NCBI RefSeq assembly: GCF_001704295.1 | Contig: NZ_CP012334.1 | Coordinates: 3,670,084 to 3,734,083 of the forward strand | DNA length: 64,000 bases | Source: Bordetella sp. H567 | GTDB lineage: Bacteria; Pseudomonadota; Gammaproteobacteria; Burkholderiales; Burkholderiaceae_B | Reading direction: 5' to 3' | Shown here: in pieces, positions 9,228-18,325 of the stretch | Numbering within the stretch: the stretch's first letter is position 1 | Layout of the letters: the number at the start of each line of letters is the position of its first letter | Translations under genes and position numbers: made by a program | The notes under the pieces: generated by a model | Databases searched by the model: none | What the model saw: the letters and a program-made list of their open reading frames with translations, nothing else | What the model was told of the DNA's origin: nothing

Positions 9228-10528
9228 GACAGGGACTCCATGCGGATGCGGGTGACGCGCGAACGCACGAAGGGCAGCCCTTCGATGCGCCCGATCGCCG
9301 TGTTGATGGCACCTTCCACGGCTTCGTGCGTCAGGAAAATGATGTCCGCGCCGCCGATGTGCGAGGGCTGCTGGATCATGGACCCGATGGAAATGCGGTG
9401 TTCCGCCAGGATGCGCGCGATGTCCGCCAGCACGCCGGGCTGGTCGTCCACCCGCAATCGCAGGTAATAGGACGTCGATACCTTGTCGATGGGCAGGATG
9501 GGCGTATCGGCCATGGACTCCGGCTGGAAAGCCAGATGCGGCACGCGATTGCCCGGGTCGGCGGTGTGCAGGCGCGTCACGTCGACCAGGTCGGCCACCA
9601 CGGCCGACGCCGTGGGCTCCTCGCCGGCGCCCTGGCCGTAGTACAGCGTCGGGCCCACGGCATCGCCGCGCACCAGCACGGCATTCATCGGGCCTTCCAC
9701 GTTGGCCAGCAAGCGCTCGGCCGGGATAAGCGCCGGATGCACGCGCAGTTCGATGCCGTCGGGACGGCGCCGCGTAATGCCCAGCAGCTTGATGCGATAG
9801 CCCAGCCGTTCGGCATGCGCGATGTCTTCCTGCGCCAGCGCGGAAATCCCTTCCACATAGGCCTTGTCGAACTGTACCGGCACGCCGAAGGCCAGCGATG
9901 CCAGCAGCGTCAGCTTGTGCGCGGCGTCGATGCCTTCGATATCGAAGGTGGGATCGGCCTCGGCATAGCCCAGGCGCTGCGCTTCGGCCAGGACTTCCGC
10001 GAAGGGCTGGCCGCGCGTACGCATTTCGGACAGGATGAAGTTGGTGGTGCCGTTGATGATGCCGGCCACCCACTCGATACGGTTGGCGGTCAGGCCCTCG
10101 CGTATGGCCTTGATGATGGGAATGCCGCCGGCCACCGCGGCCTCGAAGGCCACCATCACGCCGCGCGCCGATGCCGCCGCGAAAATCTCGTTGCCATGCT
10201 TGGCCAGCAGCGCCTTGTTCGCCGTGACCACGTGCTTGCCCTGGGCGATGGCTTCCAGCACCAGTTCACGGGCCAGCGTATCGCCGCCGATCAGTTCGAC
10301 GACAATCTCGATATTCGGATTGCGCACGACCTCGTACGGGTCGGTCGTGATCACCGCCGCGTCGCCCACGCGGCTGGCCGCCTTCGCGGCGTCGCGCACG
10401 GCGATGTGGCTGACTTCGATGCGACGGCCCGCGCGCCGTGCGATTTCTTCGGCGTTGCGCGACAGGACCGTGAAGGTTCCGCCACCCACCACGCCCAGGC
10501 CCAGTAGGCCCACCTTCATGGGGTTCAT
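9224..10528 (-). CDS. hom: homoserine dehydrogenase
   Basis: Oxidoreductase that makes homoserine from aspartate semialdehyde, 434 residues. The N-terminal NAD(P) motif is GLGVVG (10-15), and the catalytic core contains [13 protein letters not shown] and [11 protein letters not shown]. The last 80 residues form an ACT domain ([15 protein letters not shown]), which usually confers threonine feedback inhibition. There is no aspartokinase fusion, as is normal in beta-proteobacteria. It is coupled at both ends by ATGA overlaps, with the aminotransferase gene upstream and thrC downstream. Confidence 0.96.
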   Translation of the reverse strand: MNPMKVGLLGLGVVGGGTFTVLSRNAEEIARRAGRRIEVSHIAVRDAAKAASRVGDAAVITTDPYEVVRNPNIEIVVELIGGDTLARELVLEAIAQGKHVVTANKALLAKHGNEIFAAASARGVMVAFEAAVAGGIPIIKAIREGLTANRIEWVAGIINGTTNFILSEMRTRGQPFAEVLAEAQRLGYAEADPTFDIEGIDAAHKLTLLASLAFGVPVQFDKAYVEGISALAQEDIAHAERLGYRIKLLGITRRRPDGIELRVHPALIPAERLLANVEGPMNAVLVRGDAVGPTLYYGQGAGEEPTASAVVADLVDVTRLHTADPGNRVPHLAFQPESMADTPILPIDKVSTSYYLRLRVDDQPGVLADIARILAEHRISIGSMIQQPSHIGGADIIFLTHEAVEGAINTAIGRIEGLPFVRSRVTRIRMESLS

Positions 10529-11712
10529 TTCAGCAATCCGTCCTTGCGGAACATTTCCTTGATACCGCGCACGGCCTGGCGCGTGCGCTGTTCGTTTTCG
10601 ATGAGCGCGAAGCGCACATAATCGTCACCGTATTCGCCGAAACCGATGCCCGGCGAAACCGCCACCTTGGCGTCCGCCAGCAGCCGCTTGGAAAACTCCA
10701 GCGAACCCTGGGCCTTGTAGGGCTCGGGAATCTGCGCCCAGATATACATGGAGGCCTTGGGGATCTCCACATTCCAGCCGGCCTCGTGCAGGCCGCGGGC
10801 CAGCACGTCGCGCCGGCTGCGGTATTGTTCCACCACCTGCTTGACACAATCCTGCGGGCCGTCCAGCGCGGCGATCGATGCCACCTGGATGGGAGTGAAA
10901 GTGCCGTAGTCGTGATAGCTCTTGATGCGCGCCAGCGCATGCACCAGTTCGCGATTGCCCACCATGAAGCCGATACGCCAGCCGGCCATGTTGTAGCTCT
11001 TGCTCATGGTGAAGAATTCCACCGCCACGTCGCGCGCGCCGGGCACTTGCATGATGGACGGCGCCACATAACCGTCGAAGCAGATATCGGCATAGGCCAG
11101 GTCGTGCACCACCAGGATGTCATGCTCCTTGGCCAGCGCCACGACGCGCTCGAAAAAGCCCAGGTCCACGCACTGCGCGGTGGGGTTGCTGGGAAAGCCC
11201 AGCACCATCATCTTGGGCTTGGGAATGGATTCGCGCACCGCGCGCTCCAGTTCCTCGAAGAAATCCACCCCCGGCGTCATCCGCACCGAGCGAATGTTGG
11301 CGCCGGCGATCACGGCGCCATAGATATGGATGGGGTAGCTGGGATTGGGCACCAGCACCGTGTCGCCGCGGTCCAGGGTGGCCAGCATCAGGTGCGCCAG
11401 GCCTTCCTTGGAACCGATGGTGACGATGGCTTCGCTGTCCGGATCGATCTCGACGGCATAGCGCCGCTGGTACCAGTCGGAGATCGCCTTGCGCAGCCGC
11501 GGAATTCCCTTGGAGACGGAATAGCCATGGGTATCGGGCCGGTTGGCGGCCTCGACCAGCTTGTCGACGATATGGCGTGGCGTGGCACCGTCCGGGTTGC
11601 CCATGGACATGTCGATGATGTCCTCCCCGCGCCGTCGTGCCGCCATTTTCAATTCGGCCGTGATATTGAAAACGTAAGGCGGCAGGCGCTCGATGCGCGA
11701 GAAGTTCCTCAT
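10525..11712 (-). CDS. alaC: AlaC-type pyridoxal-phosphate aminotransferase
   Basis: Class I aminotransferase, 395 residues, closest by pattern to AlaC (glutamate-pyruvate transaminase). The segments [23 protein letters not shown] and the PLP lysine in [12 protein letters not shown] (K238) support this, with GFPSNPTAQ in the core. Its TGA overlaps the hom ATG, so alanine/pyruvate transamination and threonine synthesis genes are expressed together. An AAGGA ribosome site precedes the ATG. It could also serve methionine or branched-chain metabolism. Confidence 0.9.
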   Translation of the reverse strand: MRNFSRIERLPPYVFNITAELKMAARRRGEDIIDMSMGNPDGATPRHIVDKLVEAANRPDTHGYSVSKGIPRLRKAISDWYQRRYAVEIDPDSEAIVTIGSKEGLAHLMLATLDRGDTVLVPNPSYPIHIYGAVIAGANIRSVRMTPGVDFFEELERAVRESIPKPKMMVLGFPSNPTAQCVDLGFFERVVALAKEHDILVVHDLAYADICFDGYVAPSIMQVPGARDVAVEFFTMSKSYNMAGWRIGFMVGNRELVHALARIKSYHDYGTFTPIQVASIAALDGPQDCVKQVVEQYRSRRDVLARGLHEAGWNVEIPKASMYIWAQIPEPYKAQGSLEFSKRLLADAKVAVSPGIGFGEYGDDYVRFALIENEQRTRQAVRGIKEMFRKDGLLK

Positions 11713-11879
11713 GACGGGAATCCTTGATGCGGGTGGGGAATTATGGGGCTAACCCGATAATCTAGCCGAAGGCGGGCAGGCCGGCAAATAACAGCGAGAA
11801 TAGCGTTTCCCCCCGTGTGAAGGGCGCAACATGCAGCATGGCGATGCGCTATCATCCGCACAACAAGCCGGAGTCCTTA

Positions 11880-12332
11880 TTGAAGCTGCATACTGAGCCT
11901 GCGTCGGCCCTGAATACCGTGACCGCATACGGTGACGGATATATCGAAGTCAACCAGGTACGTTTTTCCCACGCGGTCGCGTTCGGCCCGGAAGGCGCGG
12001 TCGCCGAATGGCCGGTCAAGGCGGCAGACCAGATCACTTCCGCACTATTGCGCCAGGCCGCCGGCCTGCCAGAACCGGTTCGCGATCCGCTCGCCTTCCT
12101 GGACGAGCCCGATACCGCGCCCGCCCTTCCCCCCAATGCTCCCGAAGTGCTGCTCATCGGCACGGGCAGCCGTCAGCGCTTCCTGCGCCCGGACGTGCTG
12201 CGCCCCCTGCTGGCAGCCGGTATCGGCATCGAAACCATGGACACCCAGGCGGCCGCGCGCACCTACAACATACTGATGTCGGAAGGCCGACGCGTCATCG
12301 TCGCGCTGATCCCCACCGGAGAATCCCAATAA
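11880..12332 (+). CDS. Mth938-domain (DUF498) protein
   Basis: Cytoplasmic protein of about 150 residues with the Mth938 fold, a family related to the mitochondrial assembly factor NDUFAF3 and of unproven function in bacteria. The conserved parts are GYIEVNQVRFSHAV, EVLLIGTGSRQRFL and the closing GRRVIVALIP. I chose the TTG at 11880 because GGAG lies 6 bases upstream and homologues begin with KLHTEP. An in-frame ATG at 11817 adds 21 unconvincing residues. The TAA overlaps the bcp ATG (TAATG). Confidence 0.85.
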   Translation: MKLHTEPASALNTVTAYGDGYIEVNQVRFSHAVAFGPEGAVAEWPVKAADQITSALLRQAAGLPEPVRDPLAFLDEPDTAPALPPNAPEVLLIGTGSRQRFLRPDVLRPLLAAGIGIETMDTQAAARTYNILMSEGRRVIVALIPTGESQ

Positions 12333-12796
12333 TGAAGCCGATCATAGGCAAACCGGCCCCGCTTTTTACCGCCGAGAGCACCATCGGGCCGATCAGCCTG
12401 GAACAATGCCGCGGCCGCGCCGTGGTGCTGTATTTCTACCCCAAGGACAATACGCCCGGCTGCACCACCGAAAGCCAGGATTTCCGCGACCTTCACGAAA
12501 CCTTCCTCGCCGCCGGCTGCGTGGTCGTCGGCATTTCCCGCGATTCCCTCAAATCCCACGAAAACTTCCGCTGCAAGTACGAACTTCCCTTTCCGCTGAT
12601 TACCGACCCGGACGAGACCGTATGCAACCTGTTCGGCGTCATCAAGCAGAAAAACATGTATGGCAAACAGGTGCGCGGCATCGAACGCAGCACCTTTCTG
12701 ATCGATGCCTATGGCGTGCTGGTACAGGAATGGCGCGGGGTCAAGGTACCCGGTCACGCCAAGGAAGTCCTGCAAGCCGCGAAAAGCATAGGTTGA
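12332..12796 (+). CDS. bcp: thioredoxin-dependent thiol peroxidase (Bcp/PrxQ)
   Basis: Peroxiredoxin of the Bcp/PrxQ group, 154 residues, reducing hydroperoxides with thioredoxin electrons. The peroxidatic cysteine is in YPKDNTPGCTTES. There is no second cysteine five residues later as in E. coli Bcp, so it belongs to the variant using a different resolving thiol. The C-terminal half has GIERSTFLID. It is translationally coupled to the Mth938 gene through TAATG. Confidence 0.94.
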   Translation: MKPIIGKPAPLFTAESTIGPISLEQCRGRAVVLYFYPKDNTPGCTTESQDFRDLHETFLAAGCVVVGISRDSLKSHENFRCKYELPFPLITDPDETVCNLFGVIKQKNMYGKQVRGIERSTFLIDAYGVLVQEWRGVKVPGHAKEVLQAAKSIG

Positions 12797-12853
12797 TCGA
12801 TTCCTGTAGTCCCCGTCAGGCGATATTGCCGGCCCCCCAAGGAGAGTGACTCC

Positions 12854-14563
12854 ATGCCGCTTCCCAAGTTGCCCACCCGTCCCGCCGCCATCCTGACCTT
12901 CCCTTCGGGCGAAACCGCCCGTACCCCGGCCGCGCGCGCGGCCAAGCCGCAGGCAAGCCAGCTGGCGCCGGAACTCGTCCAGCCTCAGCTCACGGGCATT
13001 GCCGCCCCCCAGCCCGAAGCGCCGCCTAAAGCGCCGGCACGCAAGGAATCCGGCCGCCAGGCCACGCCAGCCGAGTCCAGCGCGGTAGCGCCCGCGGCGC
13101 CGGGCCTGCGTGCGGCGCCTCCGGCAGCAGCGCCGGCAGCGCAGGCGCCGACGCGCAAAACCCGCGCGCGCAGCGAAACGGGCGTGCGCAAACTGTTCGT
13201 CCTGGACACCAACGTTCTCCTGCACGATCCCAGTTCGCTGTTCCGCTTCGAAGAACACGACATCTTCCTGCCGATGATGACGCTGGAAGAGCTGGACCAT
13301 CAGAAGAAAGGCATGTCGGAAGTCGCGCGCAACGCGCGCCAGGTCAGCCGTTCGCTGGACGCCCTGGTCAGCGACACCGTCAAGCTCGACGAAGGATTGG
13401 CGTTGAATGCGCTGGGCAACAAGGACGCCAACGGGCGCCTGCTGCTGCAGACCACCGCCATCCACAGCACCCTGCCGTCGGACCTGCCCATGGGCAAGGC
13501 GGACAACCAGATCCTGGGCGTGGTACGCGCCCTGCAGGAAAAATATTCGCAGCGCGAAGTCGTCCTGGTATCCAAGGACATCAACATGCGCCTGAAGGCG
13601 CGCGCGCTGGGGATGGCGGCCGAGGACTACTTCAACGACCACGTCCTGGAAGATTCCGACCTGCTCTACACCGGCGTGATGCAGCTGCCGGAGGATTTCT
13701 GGAACAAGCACGGCAAGGACGTCGAGTCCTGGCAACAGGGCGGCACCACCTTCTACCGCATCAACGGCCCCTTGTGCGCGCAGTTCGTCGTCAACCAGTT
13801 CGTCTATTTCGAAGGCCAGATGCCGCTGTACGCCCAGGTGCGCGAAGTCAGCGGCAAGACGGCGGTACTGGCCACCTTGCGGGACTACACGCACGGCAAG
13901 AACAATGTATGGGGCATCACGGCGCGCAACCGCGAGCAGAATTTCGCACTGAACCTGCTGATGAACCCGGAATGCGATTTCATTTCGCTGCTGGGCCAGG
14001 CGGGCACGGGCAAGACCCTGCTGGCCCTGGCGGCCGGATTGACGCAGGTGCTGGAAACCAAGCGCTATACCGAAATCATCATGACCCGCGTCACCGTGCC
14101 CGTCGGTGAGGACATCGGCTTCCTGCCCGGCACGGAAGAGGAAAAGATGCTGCCGTGGATGGGTGCGCTGGAAGACAACCTGGACGTACTCAATATGGGC
14201 GAGGGCGACGGCAACGGGGACTGGGGCCGTGCCGCCACGATGGACCTGATCCGCTCGCGCATCAAGGTGAAATCGCTGAACTTCATGCGTGGGCGCACCT
14301 TCCTGAATAAATACCTGATCATCGACGAAGCGCAGAACCTGACGCCCAAGCAGATGAAGACCCTGGTCACGCGCGCCGGTCCGGGCACCAAGGTGATCTG
14401 CCTGGGCAATATCGCCCAGATCGATACGCCCTACCTCACGGAAGGCAGCTCGGGCCTGACCTATGTGGTGGACCGCTTCAAGGGCTGGCCGCATTCCGGC
14501 CATGTCACGCTGCAGCGGGGCGAACGCTCCAGGCTGGCCGACTACGCCGGCGACGTGCTGTAG
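12854..14563 (+). CDS. phoH: PIN domain-PhoH family ATPase
   Basis: A 569-residue protein with three parts: a Pro/Ala-rich low-complexity leader (1-110), a PIN-type nuclease domain starting at KLFVLDTNVLLHD (about 113-125), and a PhoH ATPase with Walker A GQAGTGKT near 380-388 and Walker B LIIDEAQNL near 487-495. The PIN-PhoH (PhoH2/YlaK-type) arrangement is linked to RNA unwinding and cleavage in some bacteria. An AAGGAG site precedes the ATG. The leader is unusually long and not conserved in type. The antisense strand is open across the gene, which is a GC-composition artefact. Confidence 0.93.
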   Translation: MPLPKLPTRPAAILTFPSGETARTPAARAAKPQASQLAPELVQPQLTGIAAPQPEAPPKAPARKESGRQATPAESSAVAPAAPGLRAAPPAAAPAAQAPTRKTRARSETGVRKLFVLDTNVLLHDPSSLFRFEEHDIFLPMMTLEELDHQKKGMSEVARNARQVSRSLDALVSDTVKLDEGLALNALGNKDANGRLLLQTTAIHSTLPSDLPMGKADNQILGVVRALQEKYSQREVVLVSKDINMRLKARALGMAAEDYFNDHVLEDSDLLYTGVMQLPEDFWNKHGKDVESWQQGGTTFYRINGPLCAQFVVNQFVYFEGQMPLYAQVREVSGKTAVLATLRDYTHGKNNVWGITARNREQNFALNLLMNPECDFISLLGQAGTGKTLLALAAGLTQVLETKRYTEIIMTRVTVPVGEDIGFLPGTEEEKMLPWMGALEDNLDVLNMGEGDGNGDWGRAATMDLIRSRIKVKSLNFMRGRTFLNKYLIIDEAQNLTPKQMKTLVTRAGPGTKVICLGNIAQIDTPYLTEGSSGLTYVVDRFKGWPHSGHVTLQRGERSRLADYAGDVL

Positions 14564-14627
14564 CCGCCGGGGACAGGGGCCGCCGCATGCACCGTCCGCA
14601 CGCATCGCCTTGCAAGGGCGCCACGCC

Positions 14628-15611
14628 ATGAAACAGGCACTCCCCGTCGGCATCACCATGGGTGACGCCGCGGGCATCGGGCCGGAAATCGTGGTCCAGG
14701 CGCTGGCGCAGGGCCTGGCCGCGCCGGCCATCGTCTACGGCGACGCGGGCGCCTTGCGGCGCGCCGCGGATATGCTGGGCGCGCAGCTGGCCATCGAGGA
14801 AATCCCGACGGCCGCCCAGGCCAACCCGCGCGCGGGCGTCATCCAGGTGGTGGCCTGCCATCCCGCCCTGCCCGCCACCCTGGCGCCCGGCCAGGTCGAT
14901 GCGCAGGCCGGCCGTGCCGCCTATGACTATGTGTGCGCGGCCATCGACGACGCCATGGCCGGCCGCATCCGCGCCATCGTCACCGCGCCGCTGAACAAGG
15001 CCTCCATGCACGCGGGCGGCATCGACTACCCCGGCCACACCGAAATCCTGGCCGAACGCAGCGGCACGCGCGACTTCGCCATGATGCTGGCCAACCGCGA
15101 GCTGCGTGTCCTGCTGGTCACCATCCACGTAGCATTGGCGGATGTATTCGCCGGCATCACCCTGGAAGCGGAACTGCGGGCCATCCGCCTGGCCCACGCG
15201 GCCTGCCTTCGGATGGGCATCGCACGGCCGCGCATCGCCGTGGCGGGCCTGAATCCGCACGCCGGCGAAGGCGGCAAATTCGGCCGCGAGGAAATCCAGG
15301 TCATCGCCCCCGCCATCGAGGCCGCGCGCGAGGAAGGCATGGATGCCAGCGGGCCCTGGCCCGGCGACACGGTGTTCATGCGGGCGCGGCGCGGCGATTT
15401 CGACATCGTCGTGGCCCAGTATCACGACCAGGGGCTGATCCCGGTCAAGTACCTGGGGGTGGAAGAAGGCGTCAACGTCACCGTCGGCCTGCCCTTCGTG
15501 CGGACCAGCGTCGATCACGGCACCGCATTCGATATCGCCTGGCAGGGGATCGCGGACCCCACCTCGCTGGTCGCGGCCTTCGACATGGCCCTGGCCATGA
15601 CAGCGGGCTGA
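14628..15611 (+). CDS. pdxA: PdxA-family 4-phospho-hydroxyacid dehydrogenase
   Basis: Zinc/NAD-dependent dehydrogenase of 327 residues. The N-terminal motif is GITMGDAAGIGPE, and the metal histidines are in GHTEILAE, TIHVALAD and QYHDQGLIPVK. PdxA oxidises 4-phosphohydroxythreonine in vitamin B6 synthesis. The close paralogue PdxA2 instead serves D-threonate/D-erythronate catabolism. It is not beside surA-ksgA, the usual pdxA context in Bordetella as I recall it, so this may be the second type. The start at 14628 has AAGGG about ten bases upstream. Confidence 0.85.
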   Translation: MKQALPVGITMGDAAGIGPEIVVQALAQGLAAPAIVYGDAGALRRAADMLGAQLAIEEIPTAAQANPRAGVIQVVACHPALPATLAPGQVDAQAGRAAYDYVCAAIDDAMAGRIRAIVTAPLNKASMHAGGIDYPGHTEILAERSGTRDFAMMLANRELRVLLVTIHVALADVFAGITLEAELRAIRLAHAACLRMGIARPRIAVAGLNPHAGEGGKFGREEIQVIAPAIEAAREEGMDASGPWPGDTVFMRARRGDFDIVVAQYHDQGLIPVKYLGVEEGVNVTVGLPFVRTSVDHGTAFDIAWQGIADPTSLVAAFDMALAMTAG

Positions 15612-15693
15612 AAGAGTCCGCACAGCGCACGGTCTACAATAGACGCCGTCCTGAATTCTCCATCCCGGCCGGCTGGCGCGCTAGGCGCGTGGC

Positions 15694-16707
15694 ATGACCG
15701 TTCCCCGCTGCAGCTCCATGAATCGCCTCACTCGCTTTCTGCCCGACCGCTTCACGCTGTTCCTGGTCACCACCGTCATCATTGCCAGCCTGCTTCCTGC
15801 CCACGGCACAGGGCTGACCATCTTCAACGACATCACCAATATCGCCGTCGGCCTGCTGTTCTTCCTGCATGGCGCGCGGCTGTCACGCGAAGCCATCGTC
15901 GCCGGCATCACGCACTGGCGTCTTCACGGCCTGATCTTCACGACGACGTTCATCCTGTTCCCGATCATCGGCCTGCTGCTCAAGCCCGTCCTGATGCCGC
16001 TGGTGACGCCGGAGCTCTACCTGGGCATCATGTTCCTGTGCTGCCTGCCCGCCACCGTGCAATCGGCCATCGCCTTCACGTCGATGGCGCGCGGCAACGT
16101 GCCGGCCGCGGTATGCAGCGCCTCGGCCTCCAGCCTGCTGGGCATCTTCATCACGCCGCTGGCCGCCGGGCTGGTCGTGGTGAACGCAGGCAGTGCGCCG
16201 GTGTCCTTCGATGCCGTGCTCAAGATCATGCTGCAGCTGTTGCTGCCCTTCGTGCTGGGCCAGGTCCTGCGGCGCTGGATCGGCGGCTGGGTACACAAGC
16301 GCAAGTCGCTGCTGAAGGTCGTCGACCAGGGCTCGATCCTGCTGGTCGTCTACACCGCCTTTTCGGAAGCGGTCAACGAAGGGCTATGGCACAACACGCC
16401 CATCCCGGCGCTGCTCGGACTGATCGTGGCCTGCGGCGTCATCCTGGCGGTTGCCCTGGTGCTGACCAGCCTGTTCGGCCGGGCGATGCACTTCAATACC
16501 CCGGACCGCATCACATTGATGTTCTGCGGCTCGAAGAAAAGCCTGGCCAGCGGCATCCCGATGGCCCAGGTGCTGTTCGCCGGGCACGCCGTCGGCGCCA
16601 TCGTGCTGCCGCTGATGATGTTTCATCAAATCCAGCTGATGGTCTGCGGTGTGCTGGCCAGCCGCTTCGCCAAGCGCCCCGGCAACGAAGGCCACGGCGA
16701 CGACTGA
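15694..16707 (+). CDS. bile acid:sodium symporter (BASS/YfeH-like) family transporter
   Basis: Inner-membrane transporter of 337 residues with nine to ten hydrophobic segments, of the BASS/SBF-like (DUF4137/YfeH) family. The conserved parts are FFLHGARLSREAI, the cross-over segment CLPATVQSAIAFTSMARGN and CGSKKSLASGIPMA. Such proteins are sodium-coupled carriers of organic anions; the substrate here is unknown. An in-frame ATG at 15718 (MNRLTRFLP) is an equally plausible start, since neither has a strong ribosome site. Confidence 0.85.
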   Translation: MTVPRCSSMNRLTRFLPDRFTLFLVTTVIIASLLPAHGTGLTIFNDITNIAVGLLFFLHGARLSREAIVAGITHWRLHGLIFTTTFILFPIIGLLLKPVLMPLVTPELYLGIMFLCCLPATVQSAIAFTSMARGNVPAAVCSASASSLLGIFITPLAAGLVVVNAGSAPVSFDAVLKIMLQLLLPFVLGQVLRRWIGGWVHKRKSLLKVVDQGSILLVVYTAFSEAVNEGLWHNTPIPALLGLIVACGVILAVALVLTSLFGRAMHFNTPDRITLMFCGSKKSLASGIPMAQVLFAGHAVGAIVLPLMMFHQIQLMVCGVLASRFAKRPGNEGHGDD

Positions 16708-16787
16708 TCGCACGTGCGGAAATACCGCGCCCGTACACGTGGGCGCATGGCGGCGCCGCGCTACCGAACGGCGCCGCTTCGCATGAG

Positions 16788-16853
16788 CGCCGTTGTAAAG
16801 ATCCTGACACGCCGCTGTAAAGTCCCGGACACGCGACTGTAAATTGCCGGACA
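16788..16853. repeat. three tandem 22-bp repeats
   Basis: Three head-to-tail 22-bp units lie at 16788-16809, 16810-16831 and 16832-16853. Each contains TGTAAA followed by an imperfect CCGGACA ending (CCTGACA in the first). They lie 61 bp before the waaA start. Closely spaced repeats of this kind occur at the ends of IS21-like elements, but no transposase gene is next to them. Binding sites for a regulator are the alternative. Confidence 0.7.
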
Positions 16854-16868
16854 TGCACGCCGTGCATG
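16852..16868. repeat. 17-bp palindrome after the tandem repeats
   Basis: CATGCACG and CGTGCATG form a perfect 8-bp dyad around a single C, directly abutting the last 22-bp unit. It could be an operator, or the junction of a mobile-element remnant. No gene lies between it and waaA. Confidence 0.55.
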
Positions 16869-16913
16869 CTGGACCCTGCTCATACTTTGTGAGCCATCCG
16901 AGGGGCCGCCAGC

Positions 16914-18268
16914 ATGAACCGAACCACTTATGCCTGTATCCTGCGCGCCTGCGCCCCCGCCCTCGCCGCCCGCGCCTTGGCGCGCGGCCGATCCGATGCG
17001 CTGCACAGCGCGGCGCTCTGGGAACGGTTCGGCTTCGGCTATGCCCTGCCGCCCAGCGGGGTCGCCCCTGTCTGGGTGCACGCGCTCAGCCTCGGTGAAA
17101 CCCGCGCCGCGCAACCGCTGGTACAGGCACTGCTGAAGCGGCGCTGGCCGGTCGTCCTGACCCACACCACCGCCACCGGCCGGCGCGAAGGGACGCGTCT
17201 GTTCGGCGTGGCGATCGACGCCGGCCATCTGCGGCAGGCCTGGCTACCCTACGACACGCCCGGCGCGTGCAGGCGCTTCCTGGACGAAGTCGCGCCATCC
17301 TGCGGCATCCTGATCGAACGGGAAGTCTGGCCCAACATGATCCACGAAGCGAATGCGCGCGGCGTGCCCATGGTGCTCGCCAGCGCGCCCCTGTCGGAAC
17401 GCTCCGCCCGGCGGAGCCGCTATGCCGCCCGCGTCCTGCGGGAGGCGTATGCGGGACTGGACCAGGTCCTGGCGCAGAGCGAGGCCGACGCGGTTCGCCT
17501 GCGCGCCAGCGGCGCACGCGCGGTCGAGGTTTGCGGCAACATCAAATTCGATATGGCGGTTCCCGCCGACCAGGTGGCCCTGGGCCGCGCCTGGCGCGAG
17601 ATGTGGCGGCGCCGCGTGGTGGTGGTCGCCAGCACGCACGAAGGCGAAGAAGCGGCGGTCCTGCAAGCCTACGCATCGCGGGCATGGCCGGACGAAGGCC
17701 GCAACGCGCCGCTGCTCATCATCGTGCCCCGCCATCCCGAACGCTTCGAGGCCGTGGCCGCGCAGCTGGCCGAAACGCGGCTGCGCTGGGTGCGCCGCAG
17801 CGCCACCGACCTGCTGCGGCCCCTGCCCGAAGGCACGCAGATCATGCTGGGCGACAGCATGGGGGAACTGGCCACCTACTACGCAGCGGACGACGTCGCC
17901 ATCGTGGCGGGCGGTTTCGTGGCGGCGGGCGGCCAGAACCTGATCGAACCCTGCGCGGTCGGCACGCCCGTCATCGTGGGGCCGCATGCCGCAACTTCCT
18001 GGAGGTGGCCCGGCAAGCCGTGTCCGCCGGCGCGGCGCTACGCGCCGCCGATGCCGCCGACGCGCTGGACATCGCCGTCAAGCTGGTGGACAACGCAGCG
18101 GCCCGCGCCGAGATGATCGCCGCCGGCCTGCGTTATGTCGGCGCCCATGCCGGCGCGGTCGAACGCATCGTGCAGGATGTCTCCCAACTGCTGTCCGAAC
18201 GCGGGATCATTCCGGGCAAGGTGGGCGCCGTGTCGCACGGCAACCCGGCGCTGCAGTTCCTGTTCTAG
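16914..18268 (+). pseudogene. waaA: Kdo transferase WaaA, frameshifted near 17990
   Basis: WaaA adds Kdo to lipid A at the inner membrane. The first frame (from ATG 16914) covers the conserved parts VWVHALSLGETRAA, IEREVWPNM, CGNIKFD and GGQNLIEP as far as GTPVIVGPHA. It then turns into unrelated sequence ending at 18116. The expected continuation NFLEVARQAVSAGAAL to the natural end ALQFLF (18268) lies in the -1 frame. Restoring one C in the CC at 17989-17990 would give GPHARNFLEV, so a single-base deletion explains the break. The reconstructed length is about 451 residues, normal for the family. WaaA is usually essential, so a sequencing or assembly error is as likely as a real mutation. Confidence 0.85.
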
Positions 18269-18325
18269 GAGAAAACAACGCGCATGTTCAGCGCGCGACC
18301 TTCCCGCATGGGTTGCCGGGGGCGG

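Noticed and set aside
12263-14731. 822-codon open frame on the minus strand opposite phoH and bcp
   Set aside because: It is antisense to well-conserved genes, composition-driven, with no ribosome site or domain.
16788-16853. Short CRISPR-like array
   Set aside because: The three 22-bp units are directly adjacent with no spacers and no cas genes, so this is a plain tandem repeat.
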